Shown here one piece after another: positions 1-9,772 of a DNA stretch of 64,000 nucleotides. Within the stretch, counting starts at the first letter, position 1, and every line of letters begins with the position of its first letter. The stretch lies in the NCBI RefSeq assembly GCF_027595985.1, contig NC_073306.1, positions 151,584,919-151,648,918 on the forward strand, given 5' to 3'. This DNA comes from Sorex araneus (lineage: Eukaryota; Chordata; Mammalia; Eulipotyphla; Soricidae). The notes under the pieces were generated by a model. That model saw only the letters and a list, made by a program, of their open reading frames with translations. It ran no database searches and had not been told where the DNA came from. The position numbers were made by a program, and so were the translations under genes.

Positions 1-57
1 TCAGCTCAGCTGCATGCAAGGCAAGCTCCTATCCCACTGCACTACCCCTCTCTGCCC
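1..57 (-). mobile_element. SINE-A, partial (head only)
   Basis: The window opens inside the antisense tRNA-like head of a SINE (gcatgcaaggcaag, then a form of ctatcncnccagcccc). The A-tail side lies outside the window. It is diverged from the consensus. Confidence 0.65.
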
Positions 58-518
58 TAAGAGTCTATTTTATCAGATATGAGACTAGCAGTCCTTATCT
101 CAATGTTATTGGTTTGGAACATTTTCCTCCAGCCTTTAACTCCAGCTATGTTTTTCTTTAGATATGATGGGCTTCTTTTACATATAGTATAGGTAGATCC
201 TACTGTAAAAAAAGATCTATTAGGTTGCCCTGTGTCTTTTGATTAGTGAATTCAGACCTTTCATATTTAGGGTACATATTGATATTTGAGTTTTAATTAT
301 TGCCATTGAGTCTTTAGTTTTCAAGTTATTTTTCTGCTCGTGGTGTTAATTTTCCATGAGTTTCTTTCTTTTCATTTAGGTGGTTTTCCCTGATGATTCA
401 ATTTTCTCATATTTTTCTATATGTCTCTATTTCAGATACTTTTTTTTTAATCTGTTGGTTACCCTAAAGATTGTATTACTTTTCTGAATCTAAAATAGCC
501 TTTTTTTTTTTTTAAATT

Positions 519-695
519 TAAGCGCAGAGGGTAAACCATGTGTTGTGTACACAGCTGACCTGGGTCCAATCTTTCGCACCATATATAGTTCCCCAAGCCC
601 TGCCAGGTGTGATTCCTGGGTGCAAAGCCAGCAGTAAACCCTGGGCACAGCTGGGTGTGGCCCAAATTATAACAACACACACAAAAATAACCTTT
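519..695 (+). mobile_element. SINE-A, old diverged copy
   Basis: Shows a degenerate head, 'ctgacctgggtccaat' in the B-box position, the internal near-repeat 'gtgattcctgggtgcaaagc / cagcagtaaaccctgggca', then 'gctgggtgtggccc' and an A/C-rich tail. It is heavily diverged and so among the older SINE copies here. Confidence 0.65.
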
Positions 696-767
696 TTGTG
701 CTAGTTTGTTATCATGAGAGTAAGCAGATTCTCTTTTCTACCTCCCAATTAGTGTTTTGTAATTACA

Positions 768-876
768 TCATATTCGATATGCCAAAAACAGTAACAAGAA
801 GTCTCACAATGGAGATCTTACTGGTGCCCGCTTGAGTAAATCAATGAACAAGGGGACGACAGTACTACAGTGCTAT
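768..876 (+). mobile_element. SINE-R, 5'-truncated
   Basis: Only the RTE-derived body and tail are present: 'attcgatatgccaaaaacag', 'gtctcacaatggaga', 'ctggtgcccgcttgag', then 'acagtactacagtgctat'. The tRNA head and first body part are missing, as expected for incomplete reverse transcription. Confidence 0.85.
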
Positions 877-970
877 ACTTGTTCTGTTACTACTTATCAC
901 TTTTCTCAAAGTTTTGTATTCTTCTGTGTGTTTTTATCTTTATATAGAAGAACTCCTTTTAATATTTCTT

Positions 971-2577
971 ACAGGGTAATAAATATTAAAAATATCGAAG
1001 AGAGAAGAGCAACAGTGTTGGCCGATAAGGAAGAAGCAGGGAAAAGTACTCACAATGCTCGCCTGCCCTTTGCCAACTACAAGACCAAGATGACTGCCCT
1101 CCAACATCCTGATGGATCTATCACATCTTCCAGAAAGGCAATGGAGAGGATTATTCATGACTTCTACTCGGATCTCTTTGACAGCCACGTCCACTTGCCC
1201 AGATACCAAATTCCACAGGATGGATATGTCGTTCCTAACATCCTACCTTCCGAAATCTGACACACCATTTCTTCAGTAAAGACACGTACAACACCCGGTC
1301 CAGACAAGGTCAGACCCAAACACCTGAAGAGTCTGCTGCCAGTACTCATCAATACACTGGCTCAGCTCTTCACACGCTACCTGTCTGAATGCAAGGTTCC
1401 ATCCCAGTGGAAAACCAGCAGGACAAGAAGGGAATGGAAAACTAGTTGTACAAGAAGGGAGACATCCAGGACATCGGCAACTATTGCCCAATCTTCCTGC
1501 TGTCTGTTGTCTACAAGTTGTGCACTCATGTCATCCTGAATAGAACAGGTGGAACACTAAATGAAGGACAACCATGCAAGCAAGTCGGGTTCTGAAAAGG
1601 ATTCAGCACGATAGACCATATCCACACAGTGGCCAAACTCATTGAAGTTTCTCGAAACTTCAAGATGCCGCTGTCTAACATTCATCGACTTAAAGAAGGC
1701 CTTCAATTCTGTTGAGACTGAAGTGGTCATCGAAGCCCTAGTCACTGATGACATCGTTCTCATAATGCCAAACATAAGCCAAGCAGCACAAATGCTGGCC
1801 GACTTTGACAGCAAGTGTGGAAAGGTCGAACTGCAGCTGAACCTCAACAAGACAATTTTCATGAAAAACAAACTAGTCTCTGATGCTCCATTTGCTCTCA
1901 TCTCTGAATGCAGCAGCTATGTGTACCTGGGTCAAGAAATCAACATGAGGAACAACTTGGCACCAGAACTGCACAGGAGGAAGAGAGCAGCATCGAACGC
2001 CTTCAAGAGCGTTAAAGAAGTGGTTAAGAGGACGAAGGACCTCTGACTCCGGGCACATCTTTTCGATTCCACCATTCTTCCTGCGCTAACTTACGCCTCA
2101 GAAACCTGGGCCCTACGCAAACAGGATGAGAACACTATTAGGGTATCCCAAAGAGGAATCAAAAGAGATATGCTAGGAGTATCATGTCTCACTCAAGTGA
2201 GAGAAGGAATCCGGAGCTCCGATCTCTGTCGACGATAAAGAATCAGGGATGCTGTCTCGTTTGCCAAGACATCAAAAATCAGATGGACTGGACATATAAT
2301 GCGATTCAGAGATGACCACTGGACTAGAGCTGTTACCGACTGTATTCCATGGGACGTCAAAAGACCACATGGCCACCCACCAACAAAATGGTCAGACTTC
2401 TTCATCAAAACCCTGAATGAACGGTTTGAGGCTCCTCCTGTTCCTGGAGTGAGCAGATATCATTGGGCTACACTAGCACACGACAGGGACAAATGGAGAC
2501 GTTACTGGAGCACGCTCAAGCAAATCGAAGATCAACGGGAAGACAAGTGATACAAGTGAAGTGATACAGGGCAAATA
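971..2577 (+). mobile_element. RTE-clade LINE, 5'-truncated copy with TSD
   Basis: The insertion interrupts the antisense L1. A TSD-like pair brackets it: acagggtaataa at 971-982 and acagggcaaata at 2566-2577, and the L1 reads through continuously when the insertion is removed. Homology to the second RTE copy (43231-46459) begins near 995. The 3' end is a run of short acaagtgat-like repeats rather than poly(A), as usual for RTE elements. About 230 bp is deleted near 1738, compared with the other copy, just ahead of the reverse-transcriptase active site. Confidence 0.88.
995..2550 (+). pseudogene. RTE ORF2 remnant: linker, reverse transcriptase, C-terminal domain
   Basis: In translation the order is linker (ERRATVLADKEEAG; FANYKTKMTALQ), the 'PGPDKVRPKHL' segment preceding RT, then 'GNYCPIFLLSVVYKL', and 'VTDDIVLI' where an FADD box is expected. 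The thumb and C-terminal part follows (QLNLNKTIFMKN, 'SSYVYLGQEINMRN'), ending with 'DRDKWRRYW' and a stop at 2548-2550. In-frame stops at 1258-1260, near 2044 and near 2236 each fit decay of CGA or a similar codon. Frameshifts and an internal deletion also occur. The endonuclease domain is absent because of 5' truncation. It cannot encode an active enzyme. The RTE assignment is strong, and the exact subfamily name (probably RTE1_Sar) is inferred. Confidence 0.88.
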
Positions 2578-2994
2578 GGTTTGATTGTGATAAACACCAC
2601 TTTGCTTTTGTTTGAAAGGAAATTATTTTATTTCTACATCATGTTTAAAGGATACTTCTTCAGGGTAGAGTACTCTTGGCTGATGTGTTTTGTCTTTTCG
2701 AATCCTGACGGTGTCACTTCATTTTCTCCTGATCTATAAGATTTCTGCTAAGAAATTTGATAATAGCCTGATTTGATTTACTTTGTATGATATATGATTT
2801 CCCTCTAGCAGCAGTTAATTTTTTATCATTGACTTTAGATAACAATATTTTATCTTGTTGTATGTCTTTTTGCATTTATAAATTTGGGTGTTCTATTAGC
2901 TTCCTAGATTTCTTTGGTTAGCTTTTTCCTGACCTTTTAGAAGTTCTTTCCTGACATTTGGAAAGTTCTCAACAAATATTTTGTTTTCTTGAGG

Positions 2995-3118
2995 TGGGAA
3001 GGATGAGGATCAGAACACCTCCTGGTCTTTTGGTAGGGCCATGGGTACCTAGGATTGAACACAGGTTTCCTACCAAGAATGCTCTCAATCCTTGAGCTAT
3101 CTCTCCAGTTCAGATTTC
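2995..3118 (-). mobile_element. SINE-A, old diverged copy
   Basis: Antisense SINE with 'ggtacctaggattgaacaca', a degraded head and 'gagctatctctccagttc'. It lies inside the antisense L1. Confidence 0.7.
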
Positions 3119-3493
3119 CTGAATTGAATCTCTATTTATATTCATCTTTACCTTCTCCTTCTCCTATGCCCATTATAATGTTTCTCTTCTAATGGAGTCT
3201 GATTAATTCTCATAGGTTCTCTTCATTTTTCCTAAGTCATATTTCTCTCTCTCCCTATTATTTGAATCATTGATATAATTTTATGTTTACTTCTGTTTTT
3301 CCCTGGAATATTGAGCATGCCTGTACTGTGGAAGTCTTCATTCTGTTCTGTGTTTTTCAGATACAGTGTTACTTTTTGGAACTTTTGATTTTACAACTTT
3401 AATCTTTTTGGTGATGATCTACTTCTGCATTCACTTAATTTTTTCGTCAGTGTTTCCTTCTGTAGTACTGTGCATCTGATGCACTTTGTTGAT

Positions 3494-4032
3494 TTTTTTA
3501 TTATTACTGTATCACTGTCATCCCTTTATTCATCAATTTACTCAAGCAGGGCGCCAGTAATGTCTCCAGTTGTCCCAACCCTGAGATTTTAGCAGCCTCT
3601 CCTTATTCGTTTTTCCCAACGATTGGAGGCTCTTTTCAGGGTCAGAGGAATGAGACCTGTTATTGTTACTATATTTGGCATATCGAATACAACACAGGGA
3701 GCTTGCCAGGCTCTTCCATGTGGGCGGGATACTCTCGGTAGCTTGCAGGCTCTCCCAGAGGCATATACATAAATCTCCCCTTATGATGATGTGTTCACAG
3801 CCGTGCAGTCCAGGAATATGTTCACTCATGTGTGATGCTCAGCCTGAACGTGTGGAAAGCGGCCTGGAGCGTGGCAGCAATGGGTTAGTGGAGATCGGCT
3901 ACCGGGGCTGGGTCCCTTGGGGCAGGGAGGGCTCTCACCCGTCCCCCCTGGGGCACCTGTGGTACGGGGCCCGGTGGCATGCTTATGGGGGCCTCATTTT
4001 ATGCTCCCTTTCGGGAGAAGCAGCCATGAGTT
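3494..4032 (-). mobile_element. NA-RTE: ORF-less RTE derivative
   Basis: Read on the minus strand, a GC-rich leader ('gagcataaaatgaggccccc') is followed by the block shared with SINE-R (gagagcctgcaagctaccga; attcgatatgcc) and by leader sequence up to 'ctaaaatctcagggttggga'. It then jumps straight into the RTE 3' end (ggagacattactggcgccc) and cagtgatac repeats. The whole ORF is missing and there is no tRNA head, so this is an internally deleted, non-autonomous RTE. ORFs overlapping it are spurious. Confidence 0.82.
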
Positions 4033-4141
4033 TCTTCTTTATAGTTATTTTAAACTCACTGTTAGACACCCTTGTTCTATGTCGTTAAAATTGGTTTCAA
4101 AAGATCCATCTTTCTCAGTCATTCTGTCATAGGACTTAACC

Positions 4142-4169
4142 AGTTTTTAGAAGTTGGCTTCTAAAAACT
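4142..4169. repeat. Perfect 12-bp inverted repeat (hairpin)
   Basis: AGTTTTTAGAAG (4142-4153), loop TTGG, and CTTCTAAAAACT (4158-4169) are exact reverse complements. No function can be assigned. It sits in AT-rich L1-like sequence. Confidence 0.8.
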
Positions 4170-4364
4170 TTTTAGTGGAAAAAAGTTTTTAGATTTTCAG
4201 TGGAAATCATGGAATCTTAGAATTCTGTTTTGTTTTTGCAGCGTCTTCGGTGTGTGTGGAGGGCACAATTGGACAGAGGCTTCTCTAGGTCACCGGTCTT
4301 GTGGCACTGCTGCAGCCCGAATCTTCCCCTGTTCCTTCTAGCACACAGATCTATTCCCAATCTT

Positions 4365-5640
4365 TTATTTATTTATTTATTGAGTTACCGTGAGAACATT
4401 TACAGGGTTTTTAGGATCGAGTCTCAGTCACACTATGCTCAAACACCCATCCCTTCACCAGTGCACATGTTCCACCACCAATATCCCCAGCATACCCCTG
4501 CTCCCACTCCCCCTCTGCCTGTGTGGCAGATGATTAGCACTTTACTTTTTCCTTACTTTGATTACATTCAATTTTCGACAGGAAACTCACTATCATTATT
4601 TGGTGTTTTACCCCCAACAGTCAGACCTGTCGGAATGGCATCATTAGATTGTAAGTTTTCTATTGTTGGTAACAAAGAGCTTATGATGTTGCACGGTCGA
4701 GAAGCGGCCGCCCAGATTTGGAATTCTGGTATTAAGTCCAGAGGTATTTCTGCCAGCAGCTGCTGCATTCCGAGATTGGTTTCTGTGGCGCTGGGATCAT
4801 GGCTGTTCAGGAGCGGAGGAGCTGTCCATGGGCGACCGCTCAGGGTCTCATTTGGGCAGGAGGCAGGGCCGGTTCTGCCTCCCCCGTCGCAAGATTCCCC
4901 ATGCATCCTGTCCCATCACTGCAAACTCCTACCTCTCTGTCCAACCGATTCTGAACGGTGGCGGTCGCCATGCTGTCGCAGAGGGGGAAAGGCCGAGGGA
5001 CAGAAATCCCTCCCCTCCCGGGGCTGCACGGGGCCGTAGCTTAGTTCAGAGTCCAGGAGTATATCTGCCAGCAGCCGCTGCATTCTGAGATTGGTTTCTG
5101 TGCCTCTGGGATAATGGAAGCTCAGGGGTGGCGGAGCCATTCTAGAGCATATATTTTGCATATCAGGAAAGGTCTCGGCCTTATGCGGCTGTGCAGTTTG
5201 GAGACGTCCAGTCCCGCATACCGGAGCCGTGTTAGTAGAAGCTCAGTGTCGCCGGGGCTCCATCTGGAGAAGGCGTCTACTCCCAATCTTAATGCGAAAC
5301 CCTCTCTGGGTCCAGATACAAGTGTCTTGCTCCACATTCAGAGCCCCCCTGGACTTCGGAGGGGTGAGGGAGATCATGAGTCTGCTATGCAACTGCCTAC
5401 CCAAACTGCGGTGGAGAGCAGAGAGATAGCTCAGCGGGCAGGTTTTACACGCAGATGGCCTGGGTTGGACCCTTGCACCACCAGCAGTGCCCTCCAGACA
5501 CACTAAACAAATGTTCTGTGCCTCAGTGTCTGGTGGCGACTCAGCCCCGGCAGGCAGGTGACTCTTCCCCTCTTCTGCAGAGAGGCTAGCTTGGGTCTGA
5601 AGGCTCGGGTGCGCCTCAAGTCTTTCTTTTAGTCCCATTT
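4365..5640 (-). mobile_element. L1 3' end (poly-T start) with long GC-rich 3' UTR
   Basis: Starts with a TTTATTTATT run (the antisense A-tail), then 'gagttaccgtgag', 'cacccatcccttcaccagtg' and the C-rich tract typical of shrew L1 3' ends. The stretch 4600-4730 matches the L1 3' end at 13260-13400. The downstream GC-rich part contains two related modules of about 95 bp (near 4738-4830 and 5045-5140, 'tctgccagcagc[t/c]gctgcatt'). I assign it to the same element with less certainty. A 269-residue frame here has no recognisable domain. Confidence 0.6.
5415..5525 (+). mobile_element. Diverged tRNA-derived SINE head
   Basis: 'gagagatagctcagcgggca' resembles an A box and 'gcctgggttggaccc' a B box, spaced as in a tRNA. 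The remainder is too diverged for a confident family assignment. Confidence 0.5.
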
Positions 5641-5644
5641 TCTT

Positions 5645-5647
<3 letters not shown>

Positions 5648-5688
<41 letters not shown>
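5648..5688. repeat. (TC)n microsatellite
   Basis: Uninterrupted CT dinucleotides preceding an L1 3' end. Confidence 0.95.
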
Positions 5689-5689
<1 letters not shown>

Positions 5690-5850
5690 TAAAGACCATG
5701 ATTTACAAAGTGGTTCATAACACTGCTGTTTCCCGCGTTCAGTGTTCTAACACCGATCCCACCACCAGTGTGACCTTCTACCATGGTCTCCAGTTTCCCA
5801 CCATCCCCAAGCTGCCCCCCCAGGCAGGCACAAGATCATTGAGTTTTTAT
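5689..5850 (-). mobile_element. L1 3' end fragment, antisense
   Basis: 'taacaccgatcccaccacca', 'gtgaccttctaccatggtct' and 'aggcaggcacaagatc' follow the layout of the antisense L1 3' UTRs elsewhere in the window, in a variant subfamily resembling 6660-6770. Confidence 0.6.
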
Positions 5851-5860
5851 TGCTTGCTAC

Positions 5861-6110
5861 AGGACTGGAGAGACAGCACAGCGGTAGGGCGTTTGCCTTG
5901 CACGTGGCCGACCCGGGTTTGATTCCTCCGTCCCTCTCAGAGAGCCCAGCAAGCTACCGAGAGAATTCCACCTGCTCGGAAGAACCTGGCAAGCAACCTG
6001 TGGCACATTTGGTATGCCAGTAACAGTAACAAGTCCTACAATGAAGACGTTACTGGTGCCCACTAGAGCAAACCGATGAACAATGGGAGGACAATGCTAC
6101 AGTGCTACAG
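5861..6110 (+). mobile_element. SINE-R, full length, with TSD
   Basis: Complete tripartite element. The tRNA head contains agcacagcggtagggcgttt and gacccgggtttgattcc. The RTE-leader body contains 'gagagcccagcaagctaccg', and the RTE 3' tail contains 'gacgttactggtgcc' and agtgctacagtgct. It is flanked by tgcttgctac (5851-5860) and tgcttgttac (6111-6120). Confidence 0.93.
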
Positions 6111-6201
6111 TGCTTGTTACAAGATGCACTAAAAATTTACTTCTATATTAATAGTTCCCTTTGTCATGGAGGTTGTTGCTTACATGTATGGGACGGCACA
6201 C

Positions 6202-6290
6202 ACATGCTGGCTCTCTGAAGTTACATGGGTGCTAGGTCTCTGAGGCTACACACGTATGCTGGCTCTCTGAGGTGACGCAGGCATGCTATT
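6202..6290. repeat. Short minisatellite, about 27 bp x 3
   Basis: Three imperfect units of 'tgctggctctctgaggt' followed by an acacacg-like end. The open stretch 6120-6370 holds nothing else recognisable. Confidence 0.65.
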
Positions 6291-6364
6291 ATATCGGTTT
6301 GTCTTTAAAATTATTTGGATTCCATCCCTGCTCTTAGGAGGAGCTGGTAAAGAAAAATGAATTT

Positions 6365-7000
6365 TCTTTTTTATTAAAATTTTTTTTATTAGTGAGTCAC
6401 TGTGAGGTACTATTACATTCTTACAAATGTTTGTGTTTGCGTTTCAGTCATAAAATGATCCCTTACCCATCCCTCCACCAGTGCCCATTCTCCACCACCA
6501 ATGGTCTCAGTATCCCTCCCAACCCCCAACCCCCTCCCCACCCCGTCTCTGTGGCAGGGCATTCCCTTTTGTTCTCTCTCTCCTTTTGGGTATCGTAACA
6601 CCTGAATTTTCTTTTGTTTTACTTTTTGAATTTTTCATAAAGTTGTTCACAATAATTATTTACATTTAATATTTCAAAGCCAATCCCACCACCATTGCAC
6701 CTTCCTACCATCATGACTTTGAATCTTTCCACCCCCCGCCACCCTGAAGTCTGCCCCTTAGGCAGGTGCTAAATAGTTTTTGGAGCTTATATAGCTGAAT
6801 CGGGGGTGGTTTGTGGATGTGACTCCCCCATACCTAACCGTTGGCCATTTAATTTTATGGGAAACTTGGTCCTAAGTTGTTGGGGGCCGGTCAGAGGCAC
6901 AGCAGCAATTTGGGGGTACCAGGAAGGCTGAGAGCACCATCAAGCTGCTGATGTACTCGCCCCTCGGGCAAAGGTTGACTGCTGGGTGGCACCACAGCCC
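6365..7000 (-). mobile_element. L1 3' end, antisense
   Basis: Begins with a T-rich run, then 'gagtcactgtgaggtac', 'ccatccctccaccagtgccc', 'attctccaccaccaatg' and a C-rich tract. The 3' UTR continues into 'ccaatcccaccaccattg' near 6683. The 5' boundary is unclear. Confidence 0.75.
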
Positions 7001-7384
7001 TGGTGCCTCAAGTCTTGACCCTTCTCTTCTCTGCTTGGTCCACAAATTGTTTTGCTGCTGCTTTCTGCTGGGTTTGAGCCATGGGGCAGGATGCTGTCTC
7101 GAAAGGCAGATTTCCCTGATTCTCCCAGGAGCAGGGCGGGGAAGGGGAGATTGTGCCCGAGGAAAGTGCTGTAGCTGAAAATCAAGTCAAAGCACCTGGC
7201 CTTGGGAAGCAGTGTGGGCCTTCCCCTCCTCTGAGAGCACCAAGGAGTCCCGGAGACAGGAGTGCTCCAAAGTCGAAATTCTTCCCATGCTCAGTCCATG
7301 GTCTGTAGCACTAGAGCTCTTGACCCTGCCACAGCTGTGACAGACACCTTCACTGACCTTCTGATCAGTGACCTTCAAAAATGC
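7001..7384. other. Unassigned stretch
   Basis: Moderately GC-rich DNA between two L1 3' ends. No gene, tRNA-like element or tandem repeat is seen. It may be more L1 3' UTR. Confidence 0.4.
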
Positions 7385-7750
7385 TGGTGCTGGGGGAGAA
7401 GGCAGCTGGGATAGAGAAGGGATCACTAGGTCAATGATGGTGGGAGGGATTGTTCAGCATGGGAGATGTGTGCTGAAAGAAGATAAAGGACCAAACGTGA
7501 TGGCCTCTCAGAATCTGTATTGCAAACCATAATGCCCCAAAGTAGAGAGAGAGTATGGGGGAATTGTCTGACATAGAGGCAGGGGGAGGGGTGGGGTGGA
7601 GGGGGTGGATACTGGGGACATTGGTGGTGGAGAATGCACACTGGTGGAGGGACAGGTGTTCAATCATTATATAACTGAAACTCAAACATGAAAGCTTTGT
7701 AACTATATCTCACGGTGATTCATTAAAAATTATATTAAATAAAAATGCAG
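7385..7750 (+). mobile_element. L1 3' end, sense, with A-tail
   Basis: Sense counterpart of the antisense 3' ends: 'gcatgggagatgtgtgctga', 'tgtattgcaaaccataatgc', a G-rich tract, 'cactggtggagggacagg', and 'taactatatctcacggtga', ending in an AT-rich tail. Severely 5'-truncated. Confidence 0.85.
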
Positions 7751-7879
7751 GTGCATGGGCTAATCAGTACCAAGAACAAGGTACACGCTATTAGATTTTC
7801 CATTGATCATGCTTCTGACGTTGTTCTGATATGGGTTATTCTGCCATGTTTTCTGGGTGTGTCTAGCTTTTCTTCTTGA

Positions 7880-8036
7880 TTACTTTTATTTTTAGAGTCT
7901 ACCTATAAGTGGCAAGATTCAGTATTTGTCTTTCTCTATATGACTCATTTCACGTAGTATAATGTCCTCAGGATGCATCTATGTTGCTTCGAAAAGCAAG
8001 GCAGCCTTTTTATGGCTGGATAATAGTGCACTGTGA
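7880..8036 (-). mobile_element. L1 fragment, antisense
   Basis: 'cagtatttgtctttctctat', 'tttcacgtagtataatg' and 'tttttatggctggataatag' match the antisense L1 3' region found across mammals. Confidence 0.75.
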
Positions 8037-8269
8037 TTGTGAAGCTTTTTAAAAAAGCAATTCTCTTTTGCTTCATACTTTGTCTGCTGCTTAAGCTATA
8101 ACGAGATACTTATTTTAAACACAGCAAGGTTTCTTCTAATTAAAACACTTTTCTCTTTTATCCAGAGCAATTAGGTGTTAAATTATAGTTCCATCCAGTT
8201 ATTTATACTGGGGAGTGAAAAAAAGAACAACTACTTCTTCTAGGATGGTGGGGAGAGCAAAGGGTATTG

Positions 8270-8590
8270 AGGTCAAACAGATATGAGACGAAGTCTCTGC
8301 TCTGCCCCTCTGTCCATTCATGCATCCGCTCATGGACTTATTCATGTAGTCAGCAAGTGTTCAGATCCTTCCGCTGACAGTGTTGAACAGGGAGATATGT
8401 CGGATTGAAATGAAGTAAAGAGGAACCTTGCTTTTCTAGAGTGACCCCTGAGAGAGAAAAGCATGTAACAAGTCACCAAAGCAATAGGTACACTCCCTGT
8501 GGAGCCTGGAGTGTGATTTGATGTCTCTGAACCTCAGTTTTCTCACTGATATTTTGCAAAGGTTTTATGAGATGATGTAAATGGCAGTTA
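8270..8590 (-). mobile_element. MIR-like ancient SINE
   Basis: 'gtctctgaacctcagttttc' followed by 'ttttatgagatgatgtaaat' corresponds to the antisense MIR core and 3' part. Strongly diverged, as expected for MIR. Confidence 0.5.
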
Positions 8591-8655
8591 TTATTTCTGA
8601 ACTTTCTATTTCTCTGCTAAACTCCCTCACCCCCTTCTGTCTTTCCTCTCTCCTC

Positions 8656-8674
8656 TCTCTCCCTCCCTCTCCAT

Positions 8675-8713
<39 letters not shown>
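8656..8713. repeat. (CT)n / CCCTCT low-complexity tract
   Basis: Pyrimidine run of CT dinucleotides with interspersed CCCT. A small frame rich in S and L across it is an artefact. Confidence 0.9.
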
Positions 8714-8714
<1 letters not shown>

Positions 8715-9601
8715 TTCCAAGGAACTAAACAACTCTCCTCTAAATGTCCAGTTTCCTGCAAAAGTTCTGCATTCAAAGGACTTCTAGGTCCATAAGTAAC
8801 TTCTTCATTCCACAAATAGTATGCCTGGAGAGTTCAGGGAAGCTGGGTGTATTGACCTCTGCCCTACTGAGGAAATTTTACAAGGTGTGAAGTGAGGGCC
8901 AGGGTCTGTCACTGGGTTATATAGAGGAGCACAGCATTGATTGTATCTCTATTGATTAGGATACCTTTCAGCTTTATAAAAGTAAATTATTGAAACTGCT
9001 AACATGCAAACAAGTGTTTTTCAGCAGAATAATTTCATTTGTATCATGAAGAGATGATCCCAAACATAACATTTTATTGCCCTAATGATTAGTTTTTTGA
9101 CTTTTGGCAAATATTCATTTCAAAATCCCAATTGCCTATATAAATGTCTGTTCTTTGAAGTATTCATTGAACCAGCCATAACTGGTTAATTAATGAGTTG
9201 AACAAAATTTTTGCACGTATTTTCACTCTATATTGTATGAGGGTCATTTGTTTAATTCCTGGGAAATCGATTTAAAGGCTCTAATGGAGCTTATGAGCTT
9301 TAGGAAGGAAAATAACAAAATGTAAACATTAATCTTTAAATTAAACTTTGGATAAATGTTGGAGAGATAAAGTGGATAGTTTCCATTAAACCATTCAACA
9401 GACTCTAATATTGTATTAAACAGTGCCGTTTCAGGGACTAGAAATGCTACAAATCTCATATTAAGGCTTTTAATGACTTTTCTTCCATTCCTCCGTAACA
9501 GCAACCCATTTTGACCAATCTTTGGCTCAAGACCCCAAAGAACTCAAGGGGAATCTTTTCAAAGTTATATTGTAATAAACTCTGACACTGTAAGCATAGG
9601 G
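8714..9601. other. AT-rich single-copy block; candidate conserved non-coding DNA
   Basis: No SINE, L1 or tandem repeat is visible. From about 8940 to 9540 the sequence is AT-rich and not low-complexity. It contains TAAT-core homeodomain-like words (for example ggttaattaatgag near 9184) and tttaaaggctctaatggagc near 9270. Conservation cannot be assessed from one sequence. Confidence 0.35.
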
Positions 9602-9612
9602 GCTTGGAATTC

Positions 9613-9772
9613 TCTTTTTTTTTTCTTTTTGGGTCACACCGGCATTGCACAGGGGTTGCTCCTGCCTCATGCACTCAAGAAGTACTCTTGGTGGTGCTCG
9701 GGGAACCATATGGGAATTGAACCCAGGTCAGTCAAGGCAAACACCCTACCCGCTGTGCTATCACTCCAGCCC
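9613..9772 (-). mobile_element. SINE-A, antisense, full length
   Basis: T-tail, 'gggtcacaccggcattgcac', 'ggtggtgctcggggaaccat' and the head ending 'tatcactccagcccc'. Likely TSD: cttggaattct (near 9603) and cttgaaattct (near 9779), with one mismatch. Confidence 0.9.

Larger units (their letters stand above)
58..4364 (-). mobile_element. Antisense L1 LINE block, interrupted by younger insertions
   Basis: The T-rich strand follows the familiar antisense order of mammalian L1. Landmarks are the 'ctgtgtcttttgatt' segment near 230, 'tggttaccctaaagatt' near 455, 'tttaatatttcttacaggg' near 957, and 'atttctgctaagaaatttga' near 2741. The copy resumes across the insertions at about 519-695, 768-876, 971-2577, 2995-3118 and 3494-4032, so it is older than all of them. 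The assignment of 4032-4364 to the same copy is less certain. No intact ORF remains. Confidence 0.7.

Noticed and set aside
4230..5039. 269-codon sense open frame
   Set aside because: It lies across an antisense L1 3' end, its A-tail and L1-associated GC-rich DNA. The peptide spells translated repeat.
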